Shown one piece after another: positions 1 to 5,577 of a DNA stretch of 5,577 bases. This DNA comes from Methanobacteriota archaeon (GTDB lineage: Archaea > Thermoplasmatota > Poseidoniia > Poseidoniales > Thalassarchaeaceae): contig PBUX01000001.1 of NCBI GenBank assembly GCA_002728565.1, forward strand, positions 1 to 5,577. Direction: 5' to 3'. Both the position numbers and the translations under genes were made by a program. Positions within the stretch are counted from its first letter, which is position 1; each line of letters starts with the position of its first letter. The notes under the pieces were generated by a model that was not told the DNA's origin, made no database searches, and worked only from the letters and a program-made list of their open reading frames with translations.

Positions 1-2051
1 GAAAGAGGAATCACTCCAAGGCCAATTTCTGAAAGGTCGACCGATATCGAAATGGCATCGGTATCGAAATCAAAAATGTCAACTTCTAGGTGTGCTAAAC
101 CTCCTTCGGTAGTTAGTATCCCCTCTCTGAAGGCAAATGCGTTAGGAACGTCTGCGAGAGCTAGTGGGGTATTCTCACTGGAAGAGATCACCGAAGGGGA
201 CAGAACCCTATCGACAAATTGATTCTCAATGAATGAGATCTCCTGCTGATTTCCAATTTCGCCGATTCCCATTGATACCTGCCTAGTTACTTTGTCTAGG
301 AGGCCAGAAAGTACCCCTTCATTGATAGTACTGCCACTAGCCAAACTAAGATCCGCATAGGTTCCATTCCAGATTGCTATCTCAACGGCATGCCCGTCCA
401 CGATTCCTTCTTCGATCTCAGAAACATGGATGTGAAGCTTCAGATTTTTATTTCCAATCAGCTTTAGTTGGTCCCCGATATCAAAGACGCTTGGGCACAG
501 CCCCGTTTCTCTCGAAATATGATTGGAGAAAATTGATTGTGCATCCGGTGCATCCGCCTGTAGGATCACTGGAGAGTTCTCTGGAAGCTCCTCTTCTGTG
601 CCATTGTCCTCCACGTAAGTCAGTCGAATCGTCCGATTCGCCCAGTCTTCCTGCGGTACAACATACTCGTAAGTTAGGTTATGCTCAGCCTCAATTTCTT
701 GTTCAATTGGCCCCAAGGGGGTAGTGGAGACATTGAGCCAATATTCGTTTCTAATCTTATTCGCCTCAAATAGGGTCCCAGATGAATTGGAAAATACTCC
801 AGATTCTACGATTTCTCGCACTTGGCCGAAGCTTCCTGATGCATCGCCATTGTATGTCCCGTCTACGATTACAGTATCGGTAATCGTCTCGCCTCCTTCT
901 GACTGCAAGTGGAAAATTGGAATTGTTCCGTTTACCTCGATGTATGGGTATTCATCTGAAGCGACGAAGTCGAAGTCGCCGGACCCATATAGCCTAGTGA
1001 ACTGGTCAGTTCTCACGCCCTCTTCCCACTTCTCACGGAAAATTAGTTCATCGAGATCGAATGAGAATCCATCTCCTGCCGCAGACAAACGGACTGAAGC
1101 ATTTGCCTCAAGTTGAACATCATAGAGCCTTCGGAATCCATTCTCGTCCCAGATTTCATAATGAAACAGCTCAATCTGGCCGAAAGCCCCCTGTTCACTA
1201 TCATTGGAGCCCTCGTTTAACGAAATCCACCCTGTCCCCCCTAAGCTGATTCTTTCAGTTATCTTGCCATCTGAAAATGACCTAAGTACCCTAGCATCGT
1301 CAATGTCAGCTTGAATTTGTGCATTCGAATCGGGGTCAGGATTGACTCCTAATGATATCCACCCCGATCCAAGCATTTCGAAATCCTGCTGAATTAGATC
1401 CGTCGAGAAATATGTCTCATTGAGCCAAATTGAGTCTAGGTCAAGACTGATTATTGCGCCCTCTGTCCCATTCAAGAAATCCAGGAAAAGTGACCCATTG
1501 CCCAGCTCGTTCGATTCCAGAACCTCTCCTGTTCTTTTCTGCCAGCCCCTTCCGTCGAACGAAATTCCCTGTGAGCCATCAACCCCCGACATGGACCAAT
1601 CAGTCTCCCTGGTTACTTCATGATCCATTATTGGCTGATTCCAATTTGTAATTTCGAGGGCCCTACTGCAAGATGAATCAGTAGTGGTTACTGAAATTGA
1701 AATTGCGTCACCGAACTCTGGAGTCGTGGTAAGCGTAACGTCAACCTCTCCCCCGGCACTGATTGAGCTTACATCCATGGTCGTTAGTATGTTGGCGCCA
1801 TTGCGAATGTGATTGACCGCAACCTCGGAAACAATCGGGGATGAGCCATTGGAGAATGGAGGGTCGAATACCGTTCTGTACCTATGCAATATTGATGAGT
1901 CATACTCTCCGCCCTCACTTACAGAGATTTCTTCGTCCCAGTCCACCAGAATCCTGCAGGACCTGTGGCTTTCATCATCGGCAGCAGCAAGGTTGAGCAT
2001 GCTGATCAGCATGACAGAGCAAACGAAAAAGGACGTGAGTCGCTTTGTCAT
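1..2051 (-). CDS. Large secreted surface protein of unknown function, partial (C-terminus off left edge)
   Basis: The frame is open for 683 codons from ATG at 2051 to the left edge, with no stop. The N-terminus is a Sec signal peptide: basic MTKR, a hydrophobic stretch at about residues 8-21, and an AAA|DD cleavage site near residue 24. The mature part is acidic, rich in Ser/Thr/Gly/Asp and predicted mainly beta. It has 13 N-glycosylation sequons (Asn 68, 185, 194, 211, 283, 317, 374, 422, 440, 458, 472, 483, 562) and cysteines at 32, 128 and 519. GxGWISL recurs at about 228-234 and 271-277. AISIS recurs at 116-120 and 666-670; the second copy, in a DFDTDAISISVDLS context, resembles the edge of an Ig-like beta-sandwich of secreted proteins. 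I recognise no catalytic motif or named family, so surface or cell-wall location is inferred. An in-frame ATG at 2075 would add eight residues; 2051 gives the more typical signal peptide. No Shine-Dalgarno site is visible, and the gene follows the DUF6015-like gene by 57 bases on the same strand, so it may be read from that promoter. Confidence 0.85.
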   Translation of the reverse strand, partial: MTKRLTSFFVCSVMLISMLNLAAADDESHRSCRILVDWDEEISVSEGGEYDSSILHRYRTVFDPPFSNGSSPIVSEVAVNHIRNGANILTTMDVSSISAGGEVDVTLTTTPEFGDAISISVTTTDSSCSRALEITNWNQPIMDHEVTRETDWSMSGVDGSQGISFDGRGWQKRTGEVLESNELGNGSLFLDFLNGTEGAIISLDLDSIWLNETYFSTDLIQQDFEMLGSGWISLGVNPDPDSNAQIQADIDDARVLRSFSDGKITERISLGGTGWISLNEGSNDSEQGAFGQIELFHYEIWDENGFRRLYDVQLEANASVRLSAAGDGFSFDLDELIFREKWEEGVRTDQFTRLYGSGDFDFVASDEYPYIEVNGTIPIFHLQSEGGETITDTVIVDGTYNGDASGSFGQVREIVESGVFSNSSGTLFEANKIRNEYWLNVSTTPLGPIEQEIEAEHNLTYEYVVPQEDWANRTIRLTYVEDNGTEEELPENSPVILQADAPDAQSIFSNHISRETGLCPSVFDIGDQLKLIGNKNLKLHIHVSEIEEGIVDGHAVEIAIWNGTYADLSLASGSTINEGVLSGLLDKVTRQVSMGIGEIGNQQEISFIENQFVDRVLSPSVISSSENTPLALADVPNAFAFREGILTTEGGLAHLEVDIFDFDTDAISISVDLSEIGLGVIPL
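1998..2013. repeat. 16-bp perfect palindrome within signal-peptide codons
   Basis: CATGCTGATCAGCATG reads the same on both strands. It lies 38-53 bases inside the secreted-protein gene, covering the last base of codon 13 through codon 18. No spacer interrupts it, so it resembles a dimer-binding operator more than an RNA hairpin. It could equally be chance within codons for Met-Leu-Ile-Ser-Met. Its presence is certain; its function is unknown. Confidence 0.6.
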
Positions 2052-2069
2052 GAATGTGGTAAAGTTGCG

Positions 2070-2089
2070 GTGCATTTGAATTGATGCAC
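2070..2089. repeat. Interrupted inverted repeat upstream of the secreted-protein gene
   Basis: GTGCAT at 2070-2075 is the exact reverse complement of ATGCAC at 2084-2089, with an 8-base spacer. It sits in the 57-base gap between the DUF6015-like stop (2109) and the secreted-protein ATG at 2051, and it overlaps the alternative ATG at 2075. It could be a weak hairpin between the two reading frames or an operator. Six-base arms are short and chance is possible. Confidence 0.3.
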
Positions 2090-2108
2090 AGAATGATTGA
2101 GGGTTTTC

Positions 2109-2615
2109 CTAGAAGAGGGGTTCTTCGTAGTCATCATCAACCCCAGACCGTTCGCGCCAGAGATCAGCGGGCATCACATCATAGATCTCCGCGTAGGGAT
2201 CGTCATCGGATTTATCGGATCTGGAAGCAGCAGCATCCTTGGCGAAATTTTCCGCATTTGGCTTAAATTTCCAGTAATGTATCCTCCATTCGCGTCCATC
2301 CCAAAGCGTTGTTTCCTCCGATTCCGTGGTCAGCAAGTCATAATCCTGTAACTGGTAGAACAGGTTACGATCGGTTGGTTCCAAGGCGTTGTCTATGATT
2401 CTGTTCGAGAAACCAAAAAATCCGAGAGCGTGCTCGGCAATTGACTCGGCCACAGTGGTCTCCATGTCAATGTCCACCTTGCCCTTGATGGCATGCGTAA
2501 GTTGCTCAAGTGTCAAGCCCAGTCTCCCAACCCCATCTAGAAGGAGGGGGGGCTTTATTTCAATCATCGCACTATTTGTTAATCCCTTTATGACGGGTTG
2601 ATTAATCAGTTCCAT
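2109..2615 (-). CDS. DUF6015-like protein, Thermoplasmatota family of unknown function
   Basis: This is a 168-residue soluble protein with no signal peptide or membrane segment. Residues about 34-118 form the core: a helical part (LTLEQLTHAI, then AESIAEHALGFFGF at 56-69), IIDNALEPTDRNLFYQL at 73-89, and an aromatic segment with DYDLLTTE, DGREWRIHYW and neighbours at 91-115. From memory this matches DUF6015, a family described only from Thermoplasmatota with no assigned function. Residues about 120-168 are acidic and low in complexity (KSDDD, DDDYEE), so probably disordered. The start is uncertain: Met1 lies only 13 bases from the divergent agmatinase start and has no upstream AT-rich element, whereas Met17 (ATG at 2567) would leave a 61-base intergenic region with room for promoters. 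No Shine-Dalgarno site precedes either. A C7 run at codons 20-23 (2546-2552) separates the unconserved N-terminus from the core. The secreted-protein gene follows on the same strand. Confidence 0.85.
   Translation of the reverse strand: MELINQPVIKGLTNSAMIEIKPPLLLDGVGRLGLTLEQLTHAIKGKVDIDMETTVAESIAEHALGFFGFSNRIIDNALEPTDRNLFYQLQDYDLLTTESEETTLWDGREWRIHYWKFKPNAENFAKDAAASRSDKSDDDPYAEIYDVMPADLWRERSGVDDDYEEPLF
2599..2608. promoter_or_regulatory. AT-rich 10-bp palindrome in the divergent promoter region
   Basis: TGATTAATCA is a perfect palindrome centred about 26 bases upstream of the agmatinase ATG at 2629, which is where an archaeal TATA box of a leaderless gene would sit. If the DUF6015-like protein starts at Met17 (2567), the site is intergenic and a CATAAAG-like box read on the minus strand (about 2585-2591) could serve that gene. 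A shared operator or overlapping TATA elements are both possible. The match to a TATA consensus is weak, so this is inference from position and symmetry. Confidence 0.3.
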
Positions 2616-2628
2616 CTAGAAGTAACTG

Positions 2629-3567
2629 ATGGAGGGTTCGGGTAGTCTTCGATTCCTAGGATTGGAAGAGAACGAAGAGGGGCCTTGGGATGTAGCTATT
2701 CTACAAATTCCTCTCGAGATGACTACAAGTTATGGCGATGGGACTTCAGGTGGCCCTCAATCTTGCGTAGAGGCTAGTATTCAGGTCGAGTTGTTTGACC
2801 CTATGCTTCCTAATGATCTTCCTTGTGGTGCAAGGATGCACACTGCGATACCATGGAGTTCTAATGCCCCTGATTTGAGATCTCAGCTAGATTCGATTAG
2901 GGATTACATGCTACCTTGGGTGAATGGGGGGGCTTTCCCATTGGTATTGGGGGGGGAGCATGGGATTCTGCTCCCAATCATGGAGGCTTTGAAAGAAATC
3001 CCCGGAAGTGACTTTTCAGAGCTTACGATAGTACAGATAGATGCGCATGCGGATCTAAGAGACGAGCTGAACGGGGAGAAGTATTCACATGGAACTGTAA
3101 TTAGAAGGTCTTTGGAGGCCGGTATTAGTTCAGTGATTCAGATTGGTGTTAGGGCATATTGTGCGGAGGAGGGGGCTTTGATTGAAAGTGATGATAGGAT
3201 TCGGACTTGGTTCGCGAGGGACCTTTTTCCAGCTAATGGCGATTCATCAAAATGGTGTGAAATGATTGCCAGCTTGGAAGAAATCGAAGGTCCAGTGTGG
3301 CTAACCTTCGATGTGGATGGGCTTGATGGGGCATTGGTACCTTCGACAGGGACGCCGGTTCCTGGGGGGCTTAGCCACTGGGGTGCGGTGGAGGCAATAG
3401 AGCGGTTGTTTTGTTCTAGTAAATGTGAAGTAATCGGGGCCGATATTAATGAGATAGTTCCTGATACAGAGGGGAGTCTCACCCAATTCAGCGCGGCCTT
3501 GGTCGCAACAAAAATCGTCTCCTGCCACATCAATGAATTACTGAAGAGGAAAGGAGGATTGTTGTAG
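2629..3567 (+). CDS. speB: Agmatinase (ureohydrolase family, Mn-dependent)
   Basis: This 312-residue cytosolic enzyme of the arginase/agmatinase fold should hydrolyse agmatine to putrescine and urea, the second step of polyamine synthesis after arginine decarboxylation. All six expected binuclear Mn ligands are visible: His111 (GGEHG, 108-112), Asp138, His140 and Asp142 (DAHAD), and Asp228 and Asp230 (DVDGLD). Also present are SHG at 153-155, TGTPVPGGL at 240-248 and Glu275 (NEIVP). The DAHADLRDE...KYSHG segment is typical of archaeal agmatinases and favours agmatinase over arginase, but DVDGLD plus TGTPVPGG is somewhat arginase-like, so another guanidino substrate is possible. The usual Pro after the last Asp of that motif is Gly234. 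Length is normal for the family. Met1 fits because the conserved FLGLEEN opening follows at once; no Shine-Dalgarno site is present, suggesting leaderless translation. The carboxypeptidase gene begins one base after its stop, implying an operon. Confidence 0.93.
   Translation: MEGSGSLRFLGLEENEEGPWDVAILQIPLEMTTSYGDGTSGGPQSCVEASIQVELFDPMLPNDLPCGARMHTAIPWSSNAPDLRSQLDSIRDYMLPWVNGGAFPLVLGGEHGILLPIMEALKEIPGSDFSELTIVQIDAHADLRDELNGEKYSHGTVIRRSLEAGISSVIQIGVRAYCAEEGALIESDDRIRTWFARDLFPANGDSSKWCEMIASLEEIEGPVWLTFDVDGLDGALVPSTGTPVPGGLSHWGAVEAIERLFCSSKCEVIGADINEIVPDTEGSLTQFSAALVATKIVSCHINELLKRKGGLL
3552..3557 (+). promoter_or_regulatory. Shine-Dalgarno site for the M14 carboxypeptidase
   Basis: AGGAGG lies inside the last codons of the agmatinase gene, 11 bases before the GTG at 3569. 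It is the clearest ribosome-binding site in the window, as expected for an internal operon gene, and it favours GTG 3569 over ATG 3590, whose own purine run (GAGGGG, 3581-3586) is only 3 bases away. Confidence 0.6.
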
Positions 3568-3568
3568 A

Positions 3569-5029
3569 GTGACCTACGCAGAGGGGCATATGCGTCGCTC
3601 ACTGACAGCACTTATTCTGGCCTCATTGGCTATTTCTTCAGTGGCGCCTATCGCCAATGCCCAGGTGCAGCAACCTGATATTATCCAAGAGCATTGGTAT
3701 CATTCCTATGCAACTCTGACCCTAGATGTGAATGCTTGGGCGGATGATTATCCAGAAATTGTAAATCTGCTAGTAGTTGGCTACACTGAACTTGGCAGGA
3801 ATCTATGGATGTTGCAGATATCAGATTGGAGCCAGGAGAATAAGCCAGATGGCACGCCCAAAGACGTGGTCTACATCGATGGTGGTCACCATGGCAATGA
3901 GCATCTTGGAACGGAGCTTGCTTTCCTAACGGCTGAGTTCTACATTGAGGGCTGGTCTAACGGTGACCAGAATGTGATCGATGTGCTAACAACCACGGAG
4001 TTGCATATCCTGATAATGCTTAACGCAGACGGGAACGATTTTGACACTAGGTGGAACGTCAACCAAGTGGATTTGAATAGAAACTACGATCATTACTGGA
4101 ATACCTGCCCCACGACGCAGCCAGGCAGTAGTGCGTTCAGTGAATCCGAGACTCTAGCGAATTCGATTTACATGAACGAAGTCGTTCCACATGCCGACCT
4201 CTATGTCACTATGCACACAGGAGTGTGGATCATGCTTTATCCCTGGGGCAAGTGGCCCGAGCAACCTTCTGATTGGGAGTTGTTTCATTTCATAAGAGAT
4301 GAAGTTAATTCGAATATTTCCGAAATTCCTATTCAAAATGCAAATCAGGGCCTCTATCCGAACTGTGGGACAAGTCGGGATTATGGATACGGTGTGATGG
4401 GTTATCCAACCTTTACTTTCGAGACTGATGACGAACAATGGTTACCTGGGACTGTGGAAGCACTGTCGGAGAGGCTTGGAGAGGAGTTGGATGTGATGAA
4501 GTACCTAATAGAAAACGTGTGGTACTGGAGAGCTAGGCTTTCTATTCAGTCACTTGAGTTAGATGGCAACGAGGTTCGACTCAATGTTTCCAACCTTGGC
4601 AGGGCCAGTACCACCAATGCGACTCTTGCATACATTACAGAAGAAGGGGATTTATGGCTTCCCCGGGGGTCTGACCCGAATAGCTCTCCTTGCGGTGAGG
4701 GATTAGAATCCCTTGATGTCTTGATGGCCGCAGAGGGTGGCTTTGGGTACAACTTTTCCTCGCCCGGGTGTGGTTTCGGGGTTAATGCGACAAATGAAAC
4801 TGAGTTGATCCTTGATTTTGGCGATGCCCCATTCTCAAGCATAGGTGGCGAGTTCCACCTAGTCTACCAGAAAAGAGTAATTGATGCTTCCACTTGGGTT
4901 TCTGAGCCAGTAAACGGGTCGGTTGTGGATTACGTCAGCACTTCTGGACGCTCATTGTCTTCTCCATCGCTTTTTCTCAGTATGATATGCGTAATTCTAG
5001 CGGCCGTCAAAACTAGAAATGGAAAATAA
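3569..5029 (+). CDS. Secreted M14 zinc carboxypeptidase with C-terminal beta domain and membrane anchor
   Basis: This metallocarboxypeptidase should remove C-terminal residues from peptides outside the cell. Its 486 residues comprise a Sec signal peptide (hydrophobic about 12-28, cleavage near ANA|Q at 31), a peptidase domain at about 43-318, a beta-rich domain at about 322-455, and a short hydrophobic segment at about 464-480 ending in basic KTRNGK, a likely anchor. Catalytic residues match carboxypeptidase A: zinc ligands His108, Glu111 (HGNE) and His216; a probable substrate-carboxylate arginine at 161; Asn170-Arg171 (DLNRN); Tyr263; and general base Glu285 (FTFE). Arg270 falls at the S1' specificity position (CPA Ile255), predicting acidic C-terminal residues as substrates. 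No propeptide is evident. Seven sequons cluster in the C-terminal domain and one (Asn249) is in the catalytic domain. The start is either GTG 3569, one base after the agmatinase stop and preceded by AGGAGG, or ATG 3590, which gives a more classical signal peptide (MRRS). Confidence 0.93.
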   Translation: MTYAEGHMRRSLTALILASLAISSVAPIANAQVQQPDIIQEHWYHSYATLTLDVNAWADDYPEIVNLLVVGYTELGRNLWMLQISDWSQENKPDGTPKDVVYIDGGHHGNEHLGTELAFLTAEFYIEGWSNGDQNVIDVLTTTELHILIMLNADGNDFDTRWNVNQVDLNRNYDHYWNTCPTTQPGSSAFSESETLANSIYMNEVVPHADLYVTMHTGVWIMLYPWGKWPEQPSDWELFHFIRDEVNSNISEIPIQNANQGLYPNCGTSRDYGYGVMGYPTFTFETDDEQWLPGTVEALSERLGEELDVMKYLIENVWYWRARLSIQSLELDGNEVRLNVSNLGRASTTNATLAYITEEGDLWLPRGSDPNSSPCGEGLESLDVLMAAEGGFGYNFSSPGCGFGVNATNETELILDFGDAPFSSIGGEFHLVYQKRVIDASTWVSEPVNGSVVDYVSTSGRSLSSPSLFLSMICVILAAVKTRNGK

Positions 5030-5033
5030 GTGA

Positions 5034-5069
5034 ATAACCATCCTGGTTATGCTCTAAAATTGCATTTTT
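5034..5069 (+). terminator. Hairpin plus T-run after the carboxypeptidase gene, possible terminator
   Basis: ATAACCA (5034-5040) and TGGTTAT (5044-5050) form a perfect 7-bp stem with a 3-base loop, starting 5 bases after the carboxypeptidase stop. A T5 run follows at 5065-5069 and another at 5096-5100. Archaeal termination relies mainly on U-rich tracts, so the T-runs matter more than the stem. The 14-base gap between stem and T-run is long for a bacterial-type terminator. An operator for the M17 gene is the main alternative. Confidence 0.4.
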
Positions 5070-5084
5070 CATAGGAATTATTTC

Positions 5085-5092
5085 TATATAAT
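5085..5092 (+). promoter_or_regulatory. Archaeal TATA box for the M17 aminopeptidase gene
   Basis: TATATAAT is the best TATA-like element in the window. Its centre is about 31 bases before the ATG at 5120, so with usual archaeal spacing transcription would start near 5113-5116, leaving a leader of only a few bases. No Shine-Dalgarno site precedes the ATG, which agrees with leaderless or near-leaderless expression independent of the upstream operon. Confidence 0.6.
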
Positions 5093-5119
5093 GACTTTTT
5101 CGACGTTTTAGTGATAAAA

Positions 5120-5577
5120 ATGGAGTATGACAATAGTGAATTCGACGAAATAGGAGGGCAATTGGTTCTTCCAATTTTCAAGGGGACTGTTAGGGCGCCA
5201 AACAATTCCCTAAACGGACTAGGAAGAGTGCAAAGAAGCCTGGTGAAGGAAGCTTTGTCATCTGACGGTTTTGATGGAAAAATCGGGAAGACGATGAAGA
5301 TTTGGACTCCGGGTTGCAATATCATTCTAGTTGGAATGGGCATTAGGGATGCCCTTGATCACAACAAGGCCCGTGACACAGGGGCAAGGGTAATTGCTTC
5401 CATGGAGAAAAAGAAGGGGTTGGAAGTTACCGTTCGATTCACTTCTGGTTGGCCTGGTGAAAGAATGTTGGATTTTGCTGAGGGCATGATGCTGAGGGAT
5501 TATGAGTTCCTAGAACACCAAGAGGTCGAAGACGAACATGTAACTGACCCATGGAAGGTTTGTTTCCAAGCAAGCCC
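5120..5577 (+). CDS. pepA: Leucyl aminopeptidase (peptidase M17), N-terminal part, cut by right edge
   Basis: The frame is open for 152 codons from ATG 5120 to the end of the window. It matches the N-terminal macro-like domain of M17 cytosol aminopeptidases: a beta strand near LVLPIFKG (15-22), a glycine turn IILVGMG at 68-74, a helix KARDTGARV at 83-91, and FAEGMMLRDYEF at 119-130, which corresponds to the family's conserved AEG...Y.F segment. M17 proteins are usually about 480-500 residues, so the two-metal catalytic domain lies outside the window and activity cannot be judged here. There is no signal peptide, so it should act in the cytosol, releasing N-terminal residues from imported peptides; this complements the secreted carboxypeptidase upstream. 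An in-frame GTG at 5111 would add three residues but would fall at or before the predicted transcription start. The gene appears to have its own TATA box. The family call rests on the N-domain alone. Confidence 0.85.
   Translation, partial: MEYDNSEFDEIGGQLVLPIFKGTVRAPNNSLNGLGRVQRSLVKEALSSDGFDGKIGKTMKIWTPGCNIILVGMGIRDALDHNKARDTGARVIASMEKKKGLEVTVRFTSGWPGERMLDFAEGMMLRDYEFLEHQEVEDEHVTDPWKVCFQAS

Noticed and set aside
45..70. Direct repeat TATCGAAAT at 45-53 and 62-70
   Set aside because: The two copies are 17 bases apart, out of phase with the codons, and only nine bases long; chance within coding sequence is the simplest explanation.
374..1249. Several plus-strand open frames opposite the secreted-protein gene (374-724, 724-1116, 1061-1249)
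   Set aside because: They are antisense to a continuous 683-codon frame with a signal peptide, and their translations are low in complexity with no recognisable motif.
1813..2351. Plus-strand frames at 1813-2079, 2081-2266 and 2097-2351
   Set aside because: They run opposite the secreted-protein and DUF6015-like genes, cross gene boundaries and show no family resemblance.
3138..3611. Minus-strand frames opposite the agmatinase gene (3138-3611, 3301-3528)
   Set aside because: They are antisense to a well-supported enzyme with all catalytic motifs, and their translations are Ser/Pro-rich shadows.
4154..4842. Minus-strand frames opposite the carboxypeptidase gene (4154-4438, 4546-4842)
   Set aside because: They are shadows of a conserved M14 gene, with no motifs of their own.
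5047..5343. Minus-strand frame of 98 codons at 5047-5343
   Set aside because: It overlaps the clear M17 N-terminal domain on the plus strand and covers its TATA box; the plus-strand reading matches a known family and this one does not.
1..5577. CRISPR array, tRNA, rRNA, insertion sequence or phage genes
   Set aside because: I saw no regularly spaced repeats, no cloverleaf or rRNA-like stretches, no transposase or integrase motifs and no phage proteins on either strand.

Overview
The window looks like a piece of an uncultured, probably marine, archaeal genome from the Thermoplasmatota, most likely near Marine Group II/III (Poseidoniales). The main clue is the small minus-strand gene at 2109-2615, whose core strongly resembles DUF6015, a family I know only from Thermoplasmatota. 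Supporting clues are an archaeal-type agmatinase motif, a TATA box placed for a near-leaderless transcript, few Shine-Dalgarno sites, acidic proteins, and a secreted peptidase typical of protein-degrading marine archaea. The lineage is inferred from gene content; no marker gene is present.

Layout. The left 2.05 kb is one minus-strand gene for a large secreted, sequon-rich surface protein of unknown function; 683 residues are visible and it runs off the left edge. Upstream of it on the same strand is the DUF6015-like gene. About 13 bp separate that gene's annotated start from a divergent plus-strand agmatinase (2629-3567). One base after the agmatinase stop, a secreted M14 zinc carboxypeptidase begins (3569-5029), so these two are very probably cotranscribed. 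A short spacer with a perfect hairpin, T-runs and a good TATA box follows. An M17 leucyl aminopeptidase then starts at 5120 and is cut by the right edge.

How the genes fit together. The plus strand reads as peptide and amino-acid use. The carboxypeptidase would trim peptides outside the cell, the M17 enzyme would finish peptides inside, and the agmatinase would turn arginine-derived agmatine into putrescine and urea. The carboxypeptidase has arginine at the position that sets S1' specificity, which predicts a preference for acidic C-terminal residues. The minus-strand pair, an unknown cytosolic protein and an unknown surface protein, has no clear functional link to this.

I found no RNA genes, mobile elements, CRISPR arrays or phage genes, and no intergenic stretch is longer than about 100 bases. 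I see no convincing new multi-gene system. The points most worth following are the carboxypeptidase specificity residue, the uncharacterised surface protein, a 16-bp perfect palindrome inside its signal-peptide codons, and the compact divergent promoter region.
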